From positions 434,001 to 498,000 of the forward strand of contig BCKK01000005.1 of assembly GCA_001600615.1 (NCBI GenBank): a stretch of 64,000 nucleotides of DNA. Reading direction: 5' to 3'. The position numbers and the translations under genes were made by a program. Below are positions 50,964 through 63,320 of this stretch, piece by piece. The notes under the pieces were generated by a model. That model did no database searches and was not told where the DNA came from. It was given only the letters and a program-made list of their open reading frames with translations. Position 1 is the stretch's first letter; every line of letters starts with the position of its first letter. Source of the stretch: Dioszegia crocea (lineage: Eukaryota; Basidiomycota; Tremellomycetes; Tremellales; Bulleribasidiaceae).

Positions 50964-52609
50964 TTATCGCGGATTATCAACACAAATAGCTTCTCCTGCG
51001 AGGTAAGCCAGGATCTGCCGAGACTCCAGCTCCGAAGGCGACTCACCAGATTGCACTATCCGATACCGTGTCCCTCTCCACATCACCTGATCCCCGCAAA
51101 GCGCATACAGATACACCGGCATCGCCAACGCCTCCCTCACCATCCAGGCCAACACAAACATTGCCGTCCCCGCTGGCGGTCCTATCCCCTTCACGTTCGT
51201 CCCCAAATATCTCCTCACGCTCAGATCCACCGACAGCCACACCACCATATGTACCGCCCATAGCGCAGGCACATTCGCCCCGAATAACCGGGATATAGCC
51301 CAAGTTCCGCACAACCCTCCAAATATCGATTCCGTGAATGGCTCGAGCATCGTAGCTGGTATTGGCGTCATCCGCTTTCTGACTCGTATCCAGCGACTCC
51401 TCCGGGCAATATAGTCTCTGAGTGATAGGGCGCCGAGAAAGTCCACGGCGACGTCGCCCGTCATGGCGTGTTTTAGGTGCAATTCGTGCCAGAGCGAAAG
51501 ACCGATCATGTTGTCTTCGGCTAGGAAAGGGCTGAATGCCGCGAGACCGATAGGTGGGTTGTCAAGGAGTTTGAGTGAGGGTGAAGGAGTGGATAGGGAG
51601 TTTATGTTGGATCGGGAGTAGAGGTTGGATTTGCCCATGACGCAAGAATCGATACCGAGGGCGTTCTGCGATGTCAGCTTTGGCTCTCAACGTGAAAGAC
51701 TCATCCTACTCACAATGGCAAGGTACATCTTCGCATGTGTCGTGTTGAGAAACGCCTCCTCGACCAGACTTCCAAGTGATTTCTGATACACCACTGCGTA
51801 CGGCACATGATGCACCAAGCCAACGTCCCCTTCTCTGGGCGGTGTGCGGGTATCATCAGATAGAAGTGGAGTGGATTCGAGATCACTTTCGAATGATGTC
51901 CCCGAGTATGACGCGCCCATGAATGTTTCGACTGCCCTGGCGAGCGTACCAGGTGTGAAGGCTATCGTCGCGTCGATAACCCATATCAGGTCGTATTTTG
52001 CCTCTGCGAAGGGTTTCATGAGATTGTTGATCTTTGGGTTGACGCCAACTTTCACGCCATCTGTCATGTCAGTGTTACGCTCGAGTGTGTGTTAGGGAAG
52101 ATGAACGACTCACTGATTACGACCCGGGAGTCCACATGAGGATACTTCTCCATGAGCATCCTGACCACCGCCAAAGCCTCATCCTGCTCATCCTGAAGAG
52201 CGAAGATGACCTCGAATTTGGGATAGTCCAGGCTCATGGCCACTTCAAGCGCATTGAAGAGATTGATATCCAGCCCGCATAAAGGTCGGATGATGGTGAC
52301 GCCTGGGGCTGACGATTTGGGGAGGGTCGATATTGGCGAAGGCAGGGATTTGCCGGAGTAACGATTCCTCCTGGCTGATGAGTGATTGACTGGAGAAGCC
52401 TCAGATCCAATCTAGGTGGACTTACGCTACCCTCCAGCCGATCAGATTCAAGGTCCATACCACAGCATAGACTACCAGGAGAATGATGGCGAGCACGAAA
52501 GTGGAGGTACCACCTGCGCCATCAGTACGTGCTCTGCCCCTACCCATCAGTTCCTGCGATTTTTCGCGTCAAATGCCAGCGAGCGAGTAAGGCACACACC
52601 TGAGGCCAT
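50964..52609 (-). CDS. GCS1: Ceramide glucosyltransferase (glucosylceramide synthase)
   Basis: GT21-family enzyme that transfers glucose from UDP-glucose to ceramide on the Golgi/ER face to make glucosylceramide. After MAS the spliced N-terminal membrane anchor reads GTSTFVLAIILLVVYAVVW. The GT core contains VTIIRPLCGLDINLFNALE, DEALAVVRMLMEKYP and NPKINNLMKPFAEAKYDLIW. The conserved Asp/Glu motifs are in VIDATIAF and PFLAEDNMIGL, and the QxxRW-type motif is visible as RRSRWIRV. Hydrophobic C-terminal segments follow, ending in a tail AGEAICVDNPR. A polar Ser/Thr insertion follows TFMGAS. Length is about 500 residues. Confidence 0.9.
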
Positions 52610-52827
52610 CTCGAGGGACTCCTGGCTATGGCGAGGTGTGTATGCTAGGAGTGGAGAGCATGTAGATACAGCCCAAAACCTCAGCCAAGACATCATCAGT
52701 TTCAAGCGCACGGGCCTGGACTGACACCACCTAAACGTCGATCACGCGATGCTGGCAGCTGAACCTGCCTATGAGCAGCAGCAGCTATACTATAGCAATC
52801 ATTCAGCCCTAGACAGTCCTAGCCGGC

Positions 52828-55800
52828 ATGGCAGACGCCCTCGAGAGCACGACGGGACTACTCGATGTCCCCGTGGAGCCAGCTGCAGCAGAAACAAAAG
52901 GCCTGTCGTCTGAGGATGTCGAGCCCGCTCAGCCGCCTCTGTCTATCGACGACCTTCTCTCCCTTCCCATCGACTCCCTGACTCTACAACAGGTGACCAC
53001 TACCCTTTCCGCTCATTCATTGACCGAGATACCACCGGTATGCCTTAGATTGATTTCGAAAGACATCCGAGACCTTGCCCTGGCGCGAGGAATCATTTCG
53101 TTTGGTCTGTCAAGTGCAGCGACCGGTTTCAAGGCCTTTGAGGCTGGTCTAGGTGGGGCGCAACTGGGAGAAGCTGAAATCGAGAGGGCGTGGCAAGATC
53201 TTCAGTCGGACGGGAAGGAGAAAATCAGGCAATACGTCCAGCTGAGCTCATTGAGGCGAAAGCTGGATGTCTGGGGCGCATTTGCGGGCCCGGAGGAGGG
53301 ATTGACGGATCTTACAGGCCAGAGCAAGCTGGCAGGGGAGAAAGAGGGGGGAGCTGTGGCGGAATCAGTGGGAAAGGACGCAGAGCTGGAGCTGGACGAT
53401 CCCTGGGCTGAAGAAGCCGATAAGGCGGAGAGCATCGAAATCGACGATGATCCCTGGAACGACAACTCATCAGAGAAGACCCCTTCTCACGCTCCCAACC
53501 GCCCGTCATCATCCTCTTCCGATCACAAACCAGTCGTTTCCTCGGATGAAGAACCACCAATTCCTCTCTCGACATTCCTGCACCAACCCATCCTCCAATC
53601 CGCACTCGAGTTCGCATCTGCGGCATTCCTGCCTGGCCTTCGGCCCCTCCTCGACCGGTATTCGGAACTGGTCCACCCGGTCAGACTTGCCCTTGCCCAA
53701 TCGTGTCCCGACTGGATATCACCAGCGGAGCTTGGACGGGCTGGTCTACTTCCCACGCCATCTTCGGACGGCACCGAAGACCCACATTCCAAATCTACAG
53801 CGGACATATCCCCTGCCGTTCGTAACCTATCCTCCATCCTCAAAATCGAGCCGACTACCCTTCCCGAGCTACCCTCCTCCACTGCCGAATTGTCCCCCGC
53901 GGAGATCACCGATTGGTACATCTCTCATATCCTCTCTCTGGATACTACGGGCCAGGTAGACCTCCAACTCAGCTGGGTCCAGCACGCCGAGTCCACAGGT
54001 GTGAGCGGCGTTGATGAGCTAGGAGAGGACCTCTCACTTCTCTCTCGACTGGTCTATGAATCCGACCTCACCCCTACGCAAAATGAGAAATGGTCTTTGG
54101 AGACATGGCGGTCCTCTACATCTACAGAGATCATCTCGGCCTACCTCTCCAATTCCTCCCCTTCATCCATTACTCCCGATCTCAAATCCCGGGTACTGCC
54201 ATACCTATACGTCCTCGAATCGCGAGCAGAACGTGCCGGACGTACCGATCCGAACCTCATCGAGCGATATCTATGCGAAACTATCCTCTCTCTGCCCTTG
54301 TCACTCGCTTTACCGATATTCGAGGCGTCCAAAGCCACCCTGAGCAAATCCCAACGGATCATCAAAGATGATCTGAACGTCGCTCGTCTGGCTCTGGCCT
54401 GCCTATATGGCTCGGACCAGAGGGACGTATGGGGAATCATGTCAGCCATATTCGAATGTCTACCCGTATGGGAGTTGTCCGGTAGGGATCCGATGGACGA
54501 TGCGGAATTGACATCGACAACTCTTGAGTCTATCGCGGCGTTCATTCGGCCCACGGCTAGCCAGCCTTCCCCTCCCAAAGCTGTCGATCTCATGATGTTC
54601 TTCCAACCACTTCCATTCGCGTCACTCTCCCGCGCTCTAGATATTCTGGACGTGCACCTCGAGTCAGGTGAGATCCTGGCGAGATGGGATGTTCCTGTCC
54701 AGCTACGGTTCTTGCTCCAATCAAGCAGGGATACGAAGGAACAGGTGGAATTGGCGGAGCGCATGGTTCGGAAGGCTGCCCTTAGCGGTGTCAAGGCTGG
54801 ACTGAGGGGACCAGAGAAGACCAGGTTGGGTGGAGGGGGAGGAGAGGAAGGGAAATGGGCGAGGTTATGGGACGATATGCTCAGGTTGAATGGCTCGGGT
54901 GATCAGCTATTGAGAGGAGCGTTTGGGATGGTGGACGGTGGCGAGTTGATGAGGGTGTACTTGGGTGGCTTATTGCGGTCTGGGAGTGAGTCAGTCTATG
55001 CATATGTTTTAATCAAGCTCACACAAGCAGAACTCGACATGGCGCGAAAGACGGTCAGAAGGCTGGAGGCAGAGCATAATTTGAAAACTGAGACGCTAGA
55101 GGCGGTCGTTCTGGCTACCAGCCGAGAATTGTATGAAGGGGCTGAGAATGGTAATATCCATACTGGGGACATGAAAGTAGCGTATGACTGGTACGTTCCA
55201 ATCATGACGTCTGAGGGACCCAAAGTGTACCCCAAGATCTCGCTAACATCGCAGTCTGACCATTGCACAACAGACACCCCCTATCCAGACCGAGCGCGCC
55301 TTCATCGAAGCTACATCTCGCCTCTCGACCTTCTCCCTACCCTCACTGTCACCTCACGGCGGATCCCTCTCCCCTCAGGAGATCAGGCACACCAAGCACC
55401 GCCTCGACCTCCTATCGTCTGTCCTCACACACTCTCCCGATGCATTCAGACACGAGCAGATGCTTCTCGACCTCGCCACCAAGCTAGGCGTGGGCAGCCG
55501 GATCGAAAAGGGCAGAGTGTGGGGAATGATGGCTGGGATAGCGGCCGAGCGGGGTGAATGGGAAATTGGAGACGAGTATGTTGCCAAAGCGGCCGAAGTC
55601 GTCAAGGAAAATACCTCCGGCGCCGGTGGCAGAGGACGGAAGAAGGCTTCAGATCCCGAAGCTGAGAACTCTCAAATGGCGAGATTGAGGCAAGATGTCT
55701 GGCGAACGGCAATGATTATTGGAAGCTCGGATGAGTATTCTGATATCGGCCGCAAGATGGATCTGTTGGGTTTGGCGGTGGAGTTATGTCCGCCTGAAGA

Positions 55801-56467
55801 AGTTGAAGGGGTATTAGGACTTTGGCGGAAAGTCGAGGATGGCCGAATCAAGTTGGATCAAGCTGCAAAACGGAGAAGATTGGCGGGGATCCCTGGGGGA
55901 AATGAACCGGAAAATCATAGCAGCAAGAGGGCCGGTCGCGGCCACACGCGAAATACCTCAACTTCTTCCTCTAACGCATGGTCATCCCCTAAATTCGACC
56001 TTGGCGAGATTATGCCGTCGGGCGGAGCGGAGGAAGATCGGGTGTTGGGGTCAAGGACCGCCGCTCGAGCGGCGAAAATGGCGTTCGATATAGGTGGTCG
56101 ACTGGGCTCGAGGATCCCTCCTATCCCACTTCAACTACCCCGCTCGGCCAGCCCGTCCACTTCGGGATACTCGCTATCTCGCTCGGTGTCAAGGGCGGAG
56201 ACTGGCTCGGCGAGCGGCAGGAGTACAAGTGCTGAGCGCCGGGAAGGAGAAGGCGGCGGTGGAGTGGCAGGCAGGGTCAGTGGGGAGTACAGCCGGGCTT
56301 TGGATGCTATTGCTTCGCTCAGAGGGGGCGGGGGCGATGGTGAGCATCCAGCTGGAGAAGGTCAGGCGTTGGGTATGGAGGATGTTGAGCGGGTCAGAAG
56401 GGGCGCACAGCGTGCGCTGAGATCAGGCGTTGGATGGTTATTGGGTGCGGACGAGAGTGAGATTTAG
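52828..56467 (+). CDS. SEC39: Sec39-domain protein of the Dsl1 tethering complex
   Basis: Two exons, 52828-55190 and 55255-56467, encode 1,191 residues. The large Sec39 domain covers about residues 180-850: long stretches of helical repeats (LLSRLVYESDLTPTQNEKWS, LVLP-like turns, RIIKDDLNVARLALACLYG, SAIFECLPVWELSG). Sec39/NBAS proteins tether Golgi-derived COPI vesicles to the ER through the Dsl1 (NRZ) complex. The N-terminus is acidic and the C-terminus Ser/Arg/Gly-rich (ARSASPSTSG-type), as common in basidiomycete orthologues. One 64-nt intron splits a Cys codon. Divergent from GCS1, with about 220 bp between starts. Confidence 0.85.
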
Positions 56468-56580
56468 GCAAGGCGCGGAATCATGAGGTGAAGGCGTGGG
56501 ACAGAGATTATACACAGTACATCCGATTTCGGTCATTTCTAGAGGATCTAAGAAGGGCAGTCTATGGTTGCACAACCTTC

Positions 56581-58132
56581 TCACGGCGCCTTTTTACGCT
56601 CCATTTCCAGTCTTTCACCCGCATCAGGCCTAGGACCATAATTCCTCATTGACCAATCGGCCCCCGATCCCCATTGAATAAGATCCACCAACCACTTTGG
56701 CAGCAGCCCTACACTCGATCCCCACACGCGAGATAGCTGCGAGTAGAGCGGAAGTCGGATGACGCGCCCTTCGTCTGCGTCCAAAGCGGAGATGATGGAT
56801 TTGACGATTGTAGGTGGAGAGACGGGTGGGCAGAAGAATGCCCCGAGTGGTGAGATGGTATGTGGGACTTGAGCCGCGGCGAACAGTGGGGTTGAGAGGA
56901 AAGCGGGGAGGAGCAGGGTTGTGCGGATCTGTGGGGTCTTGTATCTGCAAGGGGTCAGCTTGGTACGTGACATTATCTTGCAGAATGTTTATTGCATTTC
57001 TCTGACCCCAAGAGATGCACACTTACCGGTTGTCAAGTTCGAAACGGAGGCTTTGGTGGAGACTAATCAAAGCAGCTTTGGACGCGCAATAATCGGCTAG
57101 ATTGTCAGCTGTTGATATCCATGACGCGGCTTTCACCACAAGTAACGTGATGGCTTACTCATTTGAGCAGTCCCGATCACACCTAGCACGCTCGCAACGG
57201 ATACGACATGTCCAGTGCCCTTCGCAAGCATAGCAGGGAGGAAAGCTTTCAATGTCCAGAATTGAGCAAGTGTATTGGCACCGAATGTACTGACTGATCA
57301 GCACTGCCTGCTTATACGACAACGATAGCGCTTAAACTCACGTTTGGATGTCCTCCTCTGTCAGATCCAAAAGCAGTTTCCCTTTCACGATGCCTGCGTT
57401 GTTGACCAGAATGGTGGGCTCGCCAACCTGAAATTAGTTAGCCAGGAGCCAGGATGTGATGTGCTAAACTGACCTCTGAACGGATCTTCTCGGCGCAAGC
57501 TAGGACCTGCTTGTAATCCGACACGTCGCAGATGTAGGAGTGAATGTTGCCTGGTCGTGTCAGCGCAATTGAAAGCCAGTCTGGAGTAACATCCCGACCG
57601 ACCATTTTCAATGGGATCCTTCGGGAGGTTGAGATCCAGCGTGACGACCATTACATTTCGGAGGGCCAACGTCTGAGCCAGTAGCGCGCCGATACCCGAG
57701 CCGCCTATCTTGTCAGTCTGGATCGTCTATATTCGGTAGATTGGCTGACATACCTCCTGTGATGACAACGATCTGCTCTCCCCAATTCAGCTTGGGCGGT
57801 AAGAATAGGTAGGACCCTCTCGCAGCGTATACGCGGCCAATATACCTGAAGAGCCCTGATGGTCAGGATCCAGTTTATCTGGAAGAGAATAATTACATAC
57901 CGAAGACTAAGAGAAGCGCGGCCCAAGCGCCGGACCAGTACACAGCGGGTTGATGCCATGATTTCGCATGGCCAGCGATTGCAACGGGTACAAATGCGCA
58001 GAAGAACGCTGAGAACAGAGTCTGGCTGAGGACATTGAATACTGAACCATCAGCTCTCATCTACGAATGCTTTCACACAGTGAGCGTACCGAGGTCGATA
58101 GTCAACCCTTCCGATTGTCGAGATGAAGTCAT
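56581..58132 (-). CDS. Membrane-associated short-chain dehydrogenase/reductase
   Basis: Classical SDR with NAD(P)-binding Rossmann fold. Exon 1 begins MTSSRQSEGLTIDL; the next exons carry two hydrophobic segments (TLFSAFFCAFVPVAIAG, YWSGAWAALLLVFG), as in ER or lipid-droplet SDRs. The core shows TGGGSGIGALLAQTLALR (nucleotide loop), CDVSDYKQVLACAEKI, ILVNNAGIV, GHVVSVASVLG, and the catalytic YxxxK in DYCASKAALISL. The C-terminus ends MERKKAP. Resembles fungal HSD17B/RDH-like or dihydroxyacetone-phosphate/3-ketosphinganine reductase relatives; substrate not assignable. About nine exons. Confidence 0.85.
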
Positions 58133-58699
58133 GTCGGATCAGGTAGTCGAACCTATTCTGAGAGATGTTGCGATTGACGAAGGGGGTTGAATTCCACGAG
58201 TCTATCCTCTCATTTCCGTCTACCGGGAGACTCTTTCCCAGTATCCAAGGTGATTCAGACAGCGACAGTCGTGAAGGAATGGCAAGATGTGAGCTTTTGA
58301 TATTTCGGTTTTAGGTTTGAGATCGTCACGTGATACCTTTGGAACCCCACGGGGTCACACACGGAGAGCGTGCCTGAACGGACGCGATCCCAACGCGACT
58401 TGGAGGGAATTTTCTGTGAATGATACGCTCTCCGTGACGATCGCAACTACCAGAGTTATCAGACACGTATCTCTGCTATCGACACGCCAAATTACCCTCT
58501 TGATTGCGCACCAGCCCATACACCGCCTCACATCGATGGCACGTCCATGATGGCGGAAGAGAGAGCTACTGTTTGCTCCCCTAGGCGGAGAGGAGTACGG
58601 AGAAGAGTAAGAGAGGAGACTATTAGTAGGCCTATGCCCGTCCTCTGCGTCAACTCTTCCGCGTCCGAGGCGGCTCCTTCGATTGATCATCCTCCGGAG
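58133..58699. promoter_or_regulatory. Divergent promoter of SDR and beta-helix genes
   Basis: A 567-bp divergent region. It holds the 8-bp palindrome TCACGTGA (58326-58333, an E-box of the Cbf1/bHLH type) and a perfect 12-bp inverted repeat CACGGAGAGCGT/ACGCTCTCCGTG (58360-58371 and 58425-58436). Confidence 0.5.
58360..58436. repeat. 12-bp inverted repeat in divergent promoter
   Basis: CACGGAGAGCGT at 58360-58371 is the exact reverse complement of 58425-58436, with a 53-bp spacer. It could be two sites for the same regulator in opposite orientation. Confidence 0.6.
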
Positions 58700-61047
58700 A
58701 TGTCTGCCGGCCGTCGACGACATTCCTCACCATTCCTCTCTTCCCTCATCTGCCTCTTCGCCCTCCTCCTTCTATCCCTCCCCGTCGCCAAAGCAGCGAC
58801 AACATGTCTGCGCTTCGCAGATTACGACTCCATCAACGCGCTCTTCACATCGGGCGGACCTGGCACAGTCATCCAGCTCTGCCCTTCGAAAATCTATCGT
58901 CTGTCCGGAGCTATTATATTCACCGCGGCTGACCAGGAAATCACCACATTCGGTCGTCCGACTGACGACACCCGTGCTGTCCTCCGCGTGCAGGGCAATG
59001 GCGAAACGGCAGTGCAAGGCGATTGTCGCCGGTGCAAGGGCGTCAAAATACGCAATCTCATCATTGACGGATATAGAAAGAAGCTGGGTCGCTCCAAGCC
59101 TACCGAGGCGGCGGGGGCTCTGATTGTGTTGGGCGGAAATGAGGGCCAGGTGGTTCAGGACTGTATAATCAGGGAACCGAGGGGTTTTACTGCTATACAT
59201 GTCAGGGAGGGAGATAAGCTGGAATGCAAGGAAGCGAGAATTGTCGGGAACGTGATTGGGCCGATAGGAGAGGAGTACGATCCAAAGAAGGACGGGGAGG
59301 ATCCTGAGTTATCACCCCTCGGTAAACCTTTGGCGGACGGTCTGTCGATGGCTTGTCGGGATAGCGTCGTCCGCGACAATATTTTCTTCGACAACACCGC
59401 CGCCTCTATCGTTCTCTACTGCTCGCCAGGCACCCTCGTCGAGAATAACACCATCACAGCGGACAAGCTCTCAGCTATGGCTGGTATTCTCATGGTGGAT
59501 GCCACCCCCTTCAAGGCGGACTATACAGGCGTCATGGTCAGGGAAAATACAGTGTCTGCGCAAGGGGCGGGGCTGAGGGTGGGAATAGGAATAGGTCCGA
59601 CCGTCTGGTCAGACGATACAGAGACCATTCTGAAGGGCGGAACGGTCATTCTCAATCGACTGGAAGGGGGTCATATGGGTTACGGGATCGCAGCGGCGGG
59701 GCTGAGCGGGTGGAAAATCATGGACAATGTGGATAAGGCGCAGTATGAGGGGAAGAGGAGTGAGAGATGTTTCCCCGAATCCATCAATCCGGATGCTATG
59801 CCCTTTGTGTACACCAAGAACTCGATTAAGGATAGTGAGATCCAGGAGGATTTTGTCGATGCGGAGTTCTCATATGGTGAGTCCTTTTCTTACAATTTCG
59901 TTCCAGCTGAAACCCATAGCGGCTTGCATTGACCCTGTCGATCCCTCCACCCCCCGTACCCGTCGTAAAGCGAAGAAATTCGCACAAAACGGTGCCAAAA
60001 ATCCCGCCCCACAACCAAAATCCGATCCCGACCCACCAGCTCCGGCAGGCAAGCGGAAAGCTCAAGCCCCCGTAGCTGCACCTCCCCGGAAAGCCAAGGT
60101 CGCACCTGCCTCGAATCAGGAAGACGATGATCCGGAGGACGACTCTAAGCCTGAGGCGGAGCTCGAGAAGTTCGATACGGGATCGGAAATGATGGATGGT
60201 ATACTTGAGCATTCGCGCTCCCGGATGATTGAGGAGATTGCGAAATTGAATCAGCGCGTCGAGGTGTTGTTCGATCATCCGGTAGGCGTGGATGCGGAGG
60301 ATGTGCCGAAGAAGGCGGCCAAGCCAGCAAAGGGCGGGAAGGGGCTTGAGGGGGTGATTGGGTTACAGAAGAGGGTGATGGCGCTAGAGAAGGATCAGGG
60401 GAAATTGGTCGAGCAGGCCACGGGGCTTAGGAGCGGGATGCAGCAGTGGAATGAGGAGGTTACTAAAACACACGTGAGTTTCAACTCTTGTCCATGGTGT
60501 CGCATGGCCAGAAGCTGATTGTCAGGCATGGGAACACGAGCTACTCCTCGATATCCAAACCAGACTACATGACCACTTTTCCGACCACCCCGCCGACAAC
60601 ATCGAAGTATCCCCGGGCGAACACCACGACGATCACTCTGGTCACGAAGCCAACCAGGCCATACTGAGCGTGTCGCACGATCAGGCAGGACGGGAGAGCA
60701 AAGAACGGTGGAACCTGAGACAACGGAGTCAGCGGGCCAGATTACTAGCTTCCGCCGCGGCGGGTGGCGGCGGCGGATGGGGCGGATGGTTCGTCATCAT
60801 GGCAGTTGTGGGTTTGGGTGTTTGGGTGTGGCGGACGTGGAAAGGCAAGGGAAGTGTGGTGATTGTGGGCCCGAACTCGGGCATGGGCGGACCAGGGACG
60901 GGTATAGGGCTTATGGGTGGATCTGTGGCTGTGGGTCCTGGTTCGGGTCTGGGGGCGGCGCAGAGTCTGAGTGGGAAATTGGCTAGTGCGCAAGGGCGGG
61001 GTTGGAGGCCGTGGATCTGGAGAGAAAGTCATAGGAAGGAGAATTAG
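58700..61047 (+). CDS. Membrane-anchored right-handed beta-helix protein
   Basis: Exons 58700-59876, 59920-60473 and 60526-61047 encode 750 residues in phase. An N-terminal signal peptide is clear (LSSLICLFALLLLSLPVAKA). A pectin-lyase-like parallel beta-helix of about 350 residues follows, with repeated N-rich turns (VKIRNLIIDG, VVQDCIIREP, VVRDNIFFDN, LVENNTITAD, MVRENTVSAQ). A Lys/Pro/Glu-rich region with coiled-coil character (EEIAKLNQRVEVLF) comes next, then a single membrane span (WFVIMAVVGLGVWVW) and a basic Gly-rich tail. This predicts a type I membrane protein with an extracellular or lumenal beta-helix. No catalytic triad of pectate lyases can be asserted. Confidence 0.8.
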
Positions 61048-61344
61048 ATTTCCGCGTGGAGGGTGATTAAGATGTAGATGCCTCGTATGCTGTTCAGGTC
61101 AATCTTTCAGTGGGCTCATCCAGTGGGTTCTTGTATCGTTCTGATAGTCAGATCAACAGGGCCATCAAGTCACCTCGCAGGCTGAGGCTGCGAGTCGCGC
61201 CAGCACCTGGTGGCACTGAACAACTGCCACAGTCGGCGATTGCCGCCTGCCGTCAGGCACGAGGAATGCGGTGCTGGAACCTTTGGCTCAAGGCGATCAG
61301 TGCGACTCGCAGATGCCCTGAACAGATCACTTGACGGGAGCAGC

Positions 61345-62441
61345 ATGTCGGGTAGCTACACAGAGCACCTGCTCGGCAAATACGTACGTCAAAAATCCCT
61401 TGTCAACTTTCGTGGCGTGTAGCTGACGGATAAGCGGGCCGATTTCAAAAAAGCCACCAATCACCCCTTTCTCGTTGCTGCAGGCGATGGCAGTCTTGAC
61501 AAGCAGATCCTTGAGAAGTGGTTGAGACAAGATTACTTATATGCTCATGTGGGATACATCAAAGTGAGTTGCACGGCCTGATGGAAGGTTGTCAAAGCTT
61601 GCAATAAACCTAAGGTCCGAGCGTTTGATTTGGACCATGAATCTGATAACAATAGTACGCTTCCCTCCTCCTATCACGACTACCATATCCTACTGTTCCC
61701 CCAATCTCCACATCGAATCTGGGATCTACTCGAGAGGCTACCCTCTACAAAGCCATTTCGGTCCTTATCTTCAGCCTTCAAAACGTCCATCGCGAGTCCC
61801 GGTTCTTCGCGTCGACCGCCGCCCAATTTGGATTGGAGTTGTTTCCTGGCGGCGGGATCCCTGATAGTGGTGGGCTGCTAGGAGAATATGAGGAGGTGAC
61901 TAGGAGCTATGTGGACTATCTGCATGGGATAGCTGCAGGAGGGAGCGTGGAGGAGGGTCTGGTGGTACTTTGGACCATGGAAAAGGTGAGTCACGCCCGG
62001 TCGCTCCTCCGTGACCCTCTTGACTGTCAACAGGAGGGGACAAAAAGAAGATGCTGAATGACTTGGATACACCTGCTGATACCTTAGGCATATCTTGAAG
62101 CTTGGAAATACGCCAAATCTCATCGATCCAGTATTGTCTCGTCGGAACAAACCAAGACGCAAGAAGCTCTCATACACTTCATCGACAATTGGACGTGTGA
62201 GGAGTTTGTGGGGTTCGTGGACGACTGTGAGGAGCTTGTAAGTGGCCTGGTGAAGCAAGATGATGCGATAGCGGAGCGATGTGAGCAGGTAAGTTGGCTT
62301 ATTTGCGGTCCGCTTGAACCTGAAAATCGGACAATGGCCTCCTGGGGTAGATCAGCCTGTCATCGGCATACAGTGGCTGACTATATGTAGGCATTCAAAC
62401 GCATAATATGGCTCGAACAACGGTTCTGGCCGAATTCGTGA
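61345..62441 (+). CDS. TenA/THI-4 family protein (TenA_E type)
   Basis: Six or so exons give a protein of about 250 residues. It opens MSGSYTEHLLGKY and continues with the TenA signature FKKATNHPFLVAAGDGSLDKQ and LEKWLRQDYLYAHVGYI. A Ser/Pro-rich insertion follows, then YEEVTRSYVDYLHGIAAG and a closing helix ending RIIWLEQRFWPNS. TenA enzymes hydrolyse thiamin breakdown pyrimidines for salvage. The usual PCxWxY catalytic cysteine is replaced here by TMEKAY, so this fits the TenA_E class or a changed activity. The fold assignment is good, the reaction uncertain. Confidence 0.78.
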
Positions 62442-62987
62442 ACGGTGATGCAAAGCGAACCGAGTCTGCGCCGAACCGAGTCTACATTTGTGAGGAGTCT
62501 GGCTCATCAGAGAGACAAGCCTGACTGGGATCTTCCCTTACATCTGAACAGTGAGCGTCTGGGATGTGTCTCAACTCTCGTGCTGATCGAGTTCGACTAC
62601 ATACGCTTGGACGGTTTGATCTGACGATCTCATCCTACGAGCCTGAAGTCTGCAACAAAACAAATCAACGTAACAAGCGCTGAAGGTGCGACCAGGACCA
62701 CCTACCGACGACTTCACGCATCACAAAGGACACTGATGGTGATACTCTGACGTGCTGAAAGTTTTCCGTTGAAGCTTGGCCCCGGGTTTGCGACCAAAAC
62801 GCACAGGAGCTTCCACATGGCGAGGTACGGATGGGGCATCCCAATTCCCTGGTTGTTATCTTTCTGTCCGACTAGAAGTCTGGTCCGTGCTGCAAGACCC
62901 TGTGACTACGTAAATCGGCATACGGACGATCAAGGCTGTGATCGGCAACAACCGTGCGTTTCCAACCCTCTGCGTCAGTGCGCCATC
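62442..62987. other. Intergenic region
   Basis: About 546 bp after the TenA gene. No coding or RNA gene was recognised. Confidence 0.4.
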
Positions 62988-63320
62988 ATGACTGACTATC
63001 GTTTCAACGACGCCCATTTCGCTGCCCAGATAGACAGCAGTCAATCGCTCGGTAGCAACATCTGGAGCTCTGGCGGGCGTATGGATGGGGACTCCCGATG
63101 GCAACGCGTTGCAGATTTGGTGGCAGACAAGGTCCGCGAATTGCTCCTATCCCCGCAAGGCAAATCAGTTACGCCCTCAAGCATCAAAGAGGCAATCGAG
63201 TCTGACTACGCGAGACCCAGCCTGGAGAAGGAGCTTGGAGTCGACTGGAACCCCTTGGGCGAGGTGTCCGCTCAGGTGGATGCCTCGTTTGTCAAGTATC
63301 TGAGTCAGAACGACCAATAA
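62988..63320 (+). CDS. Hypothetical 110-residue protein
   Basis: A single open frame from ATG 62988 to TAA 63318-63320. The product opens MTDYRFNDAHFAAQI and is hydrophilic and mostly helical (WQRVADLVADKVRELLLS, IKEAIESDYARPSLEKEL), ending VKYLSQNDQ. No recognised domain, signal peptide or membrane span. The frame continues upstream without an ATG, so an unseen 5' exon is possible. Small size and missing homology keep confidence moderate. Confidence 0.5.
   Translation: MTDYRFNDAHFAAQIDSSQSLGSNIWSSGGRMDGDSRWQRVADLVADKVRELLLSPQGKSVTPSSIKEAIESDYARPSLEKELGVDWNPLGEVSAQVDASFVKYLSQNDQ

Noticed and set aside
58140..58165. B-box-like GGTTCGACTACC on the minus strand
   Set aside because: One mismatch to the consensus and no A-box upstream; it lies next to the SDR start codon.
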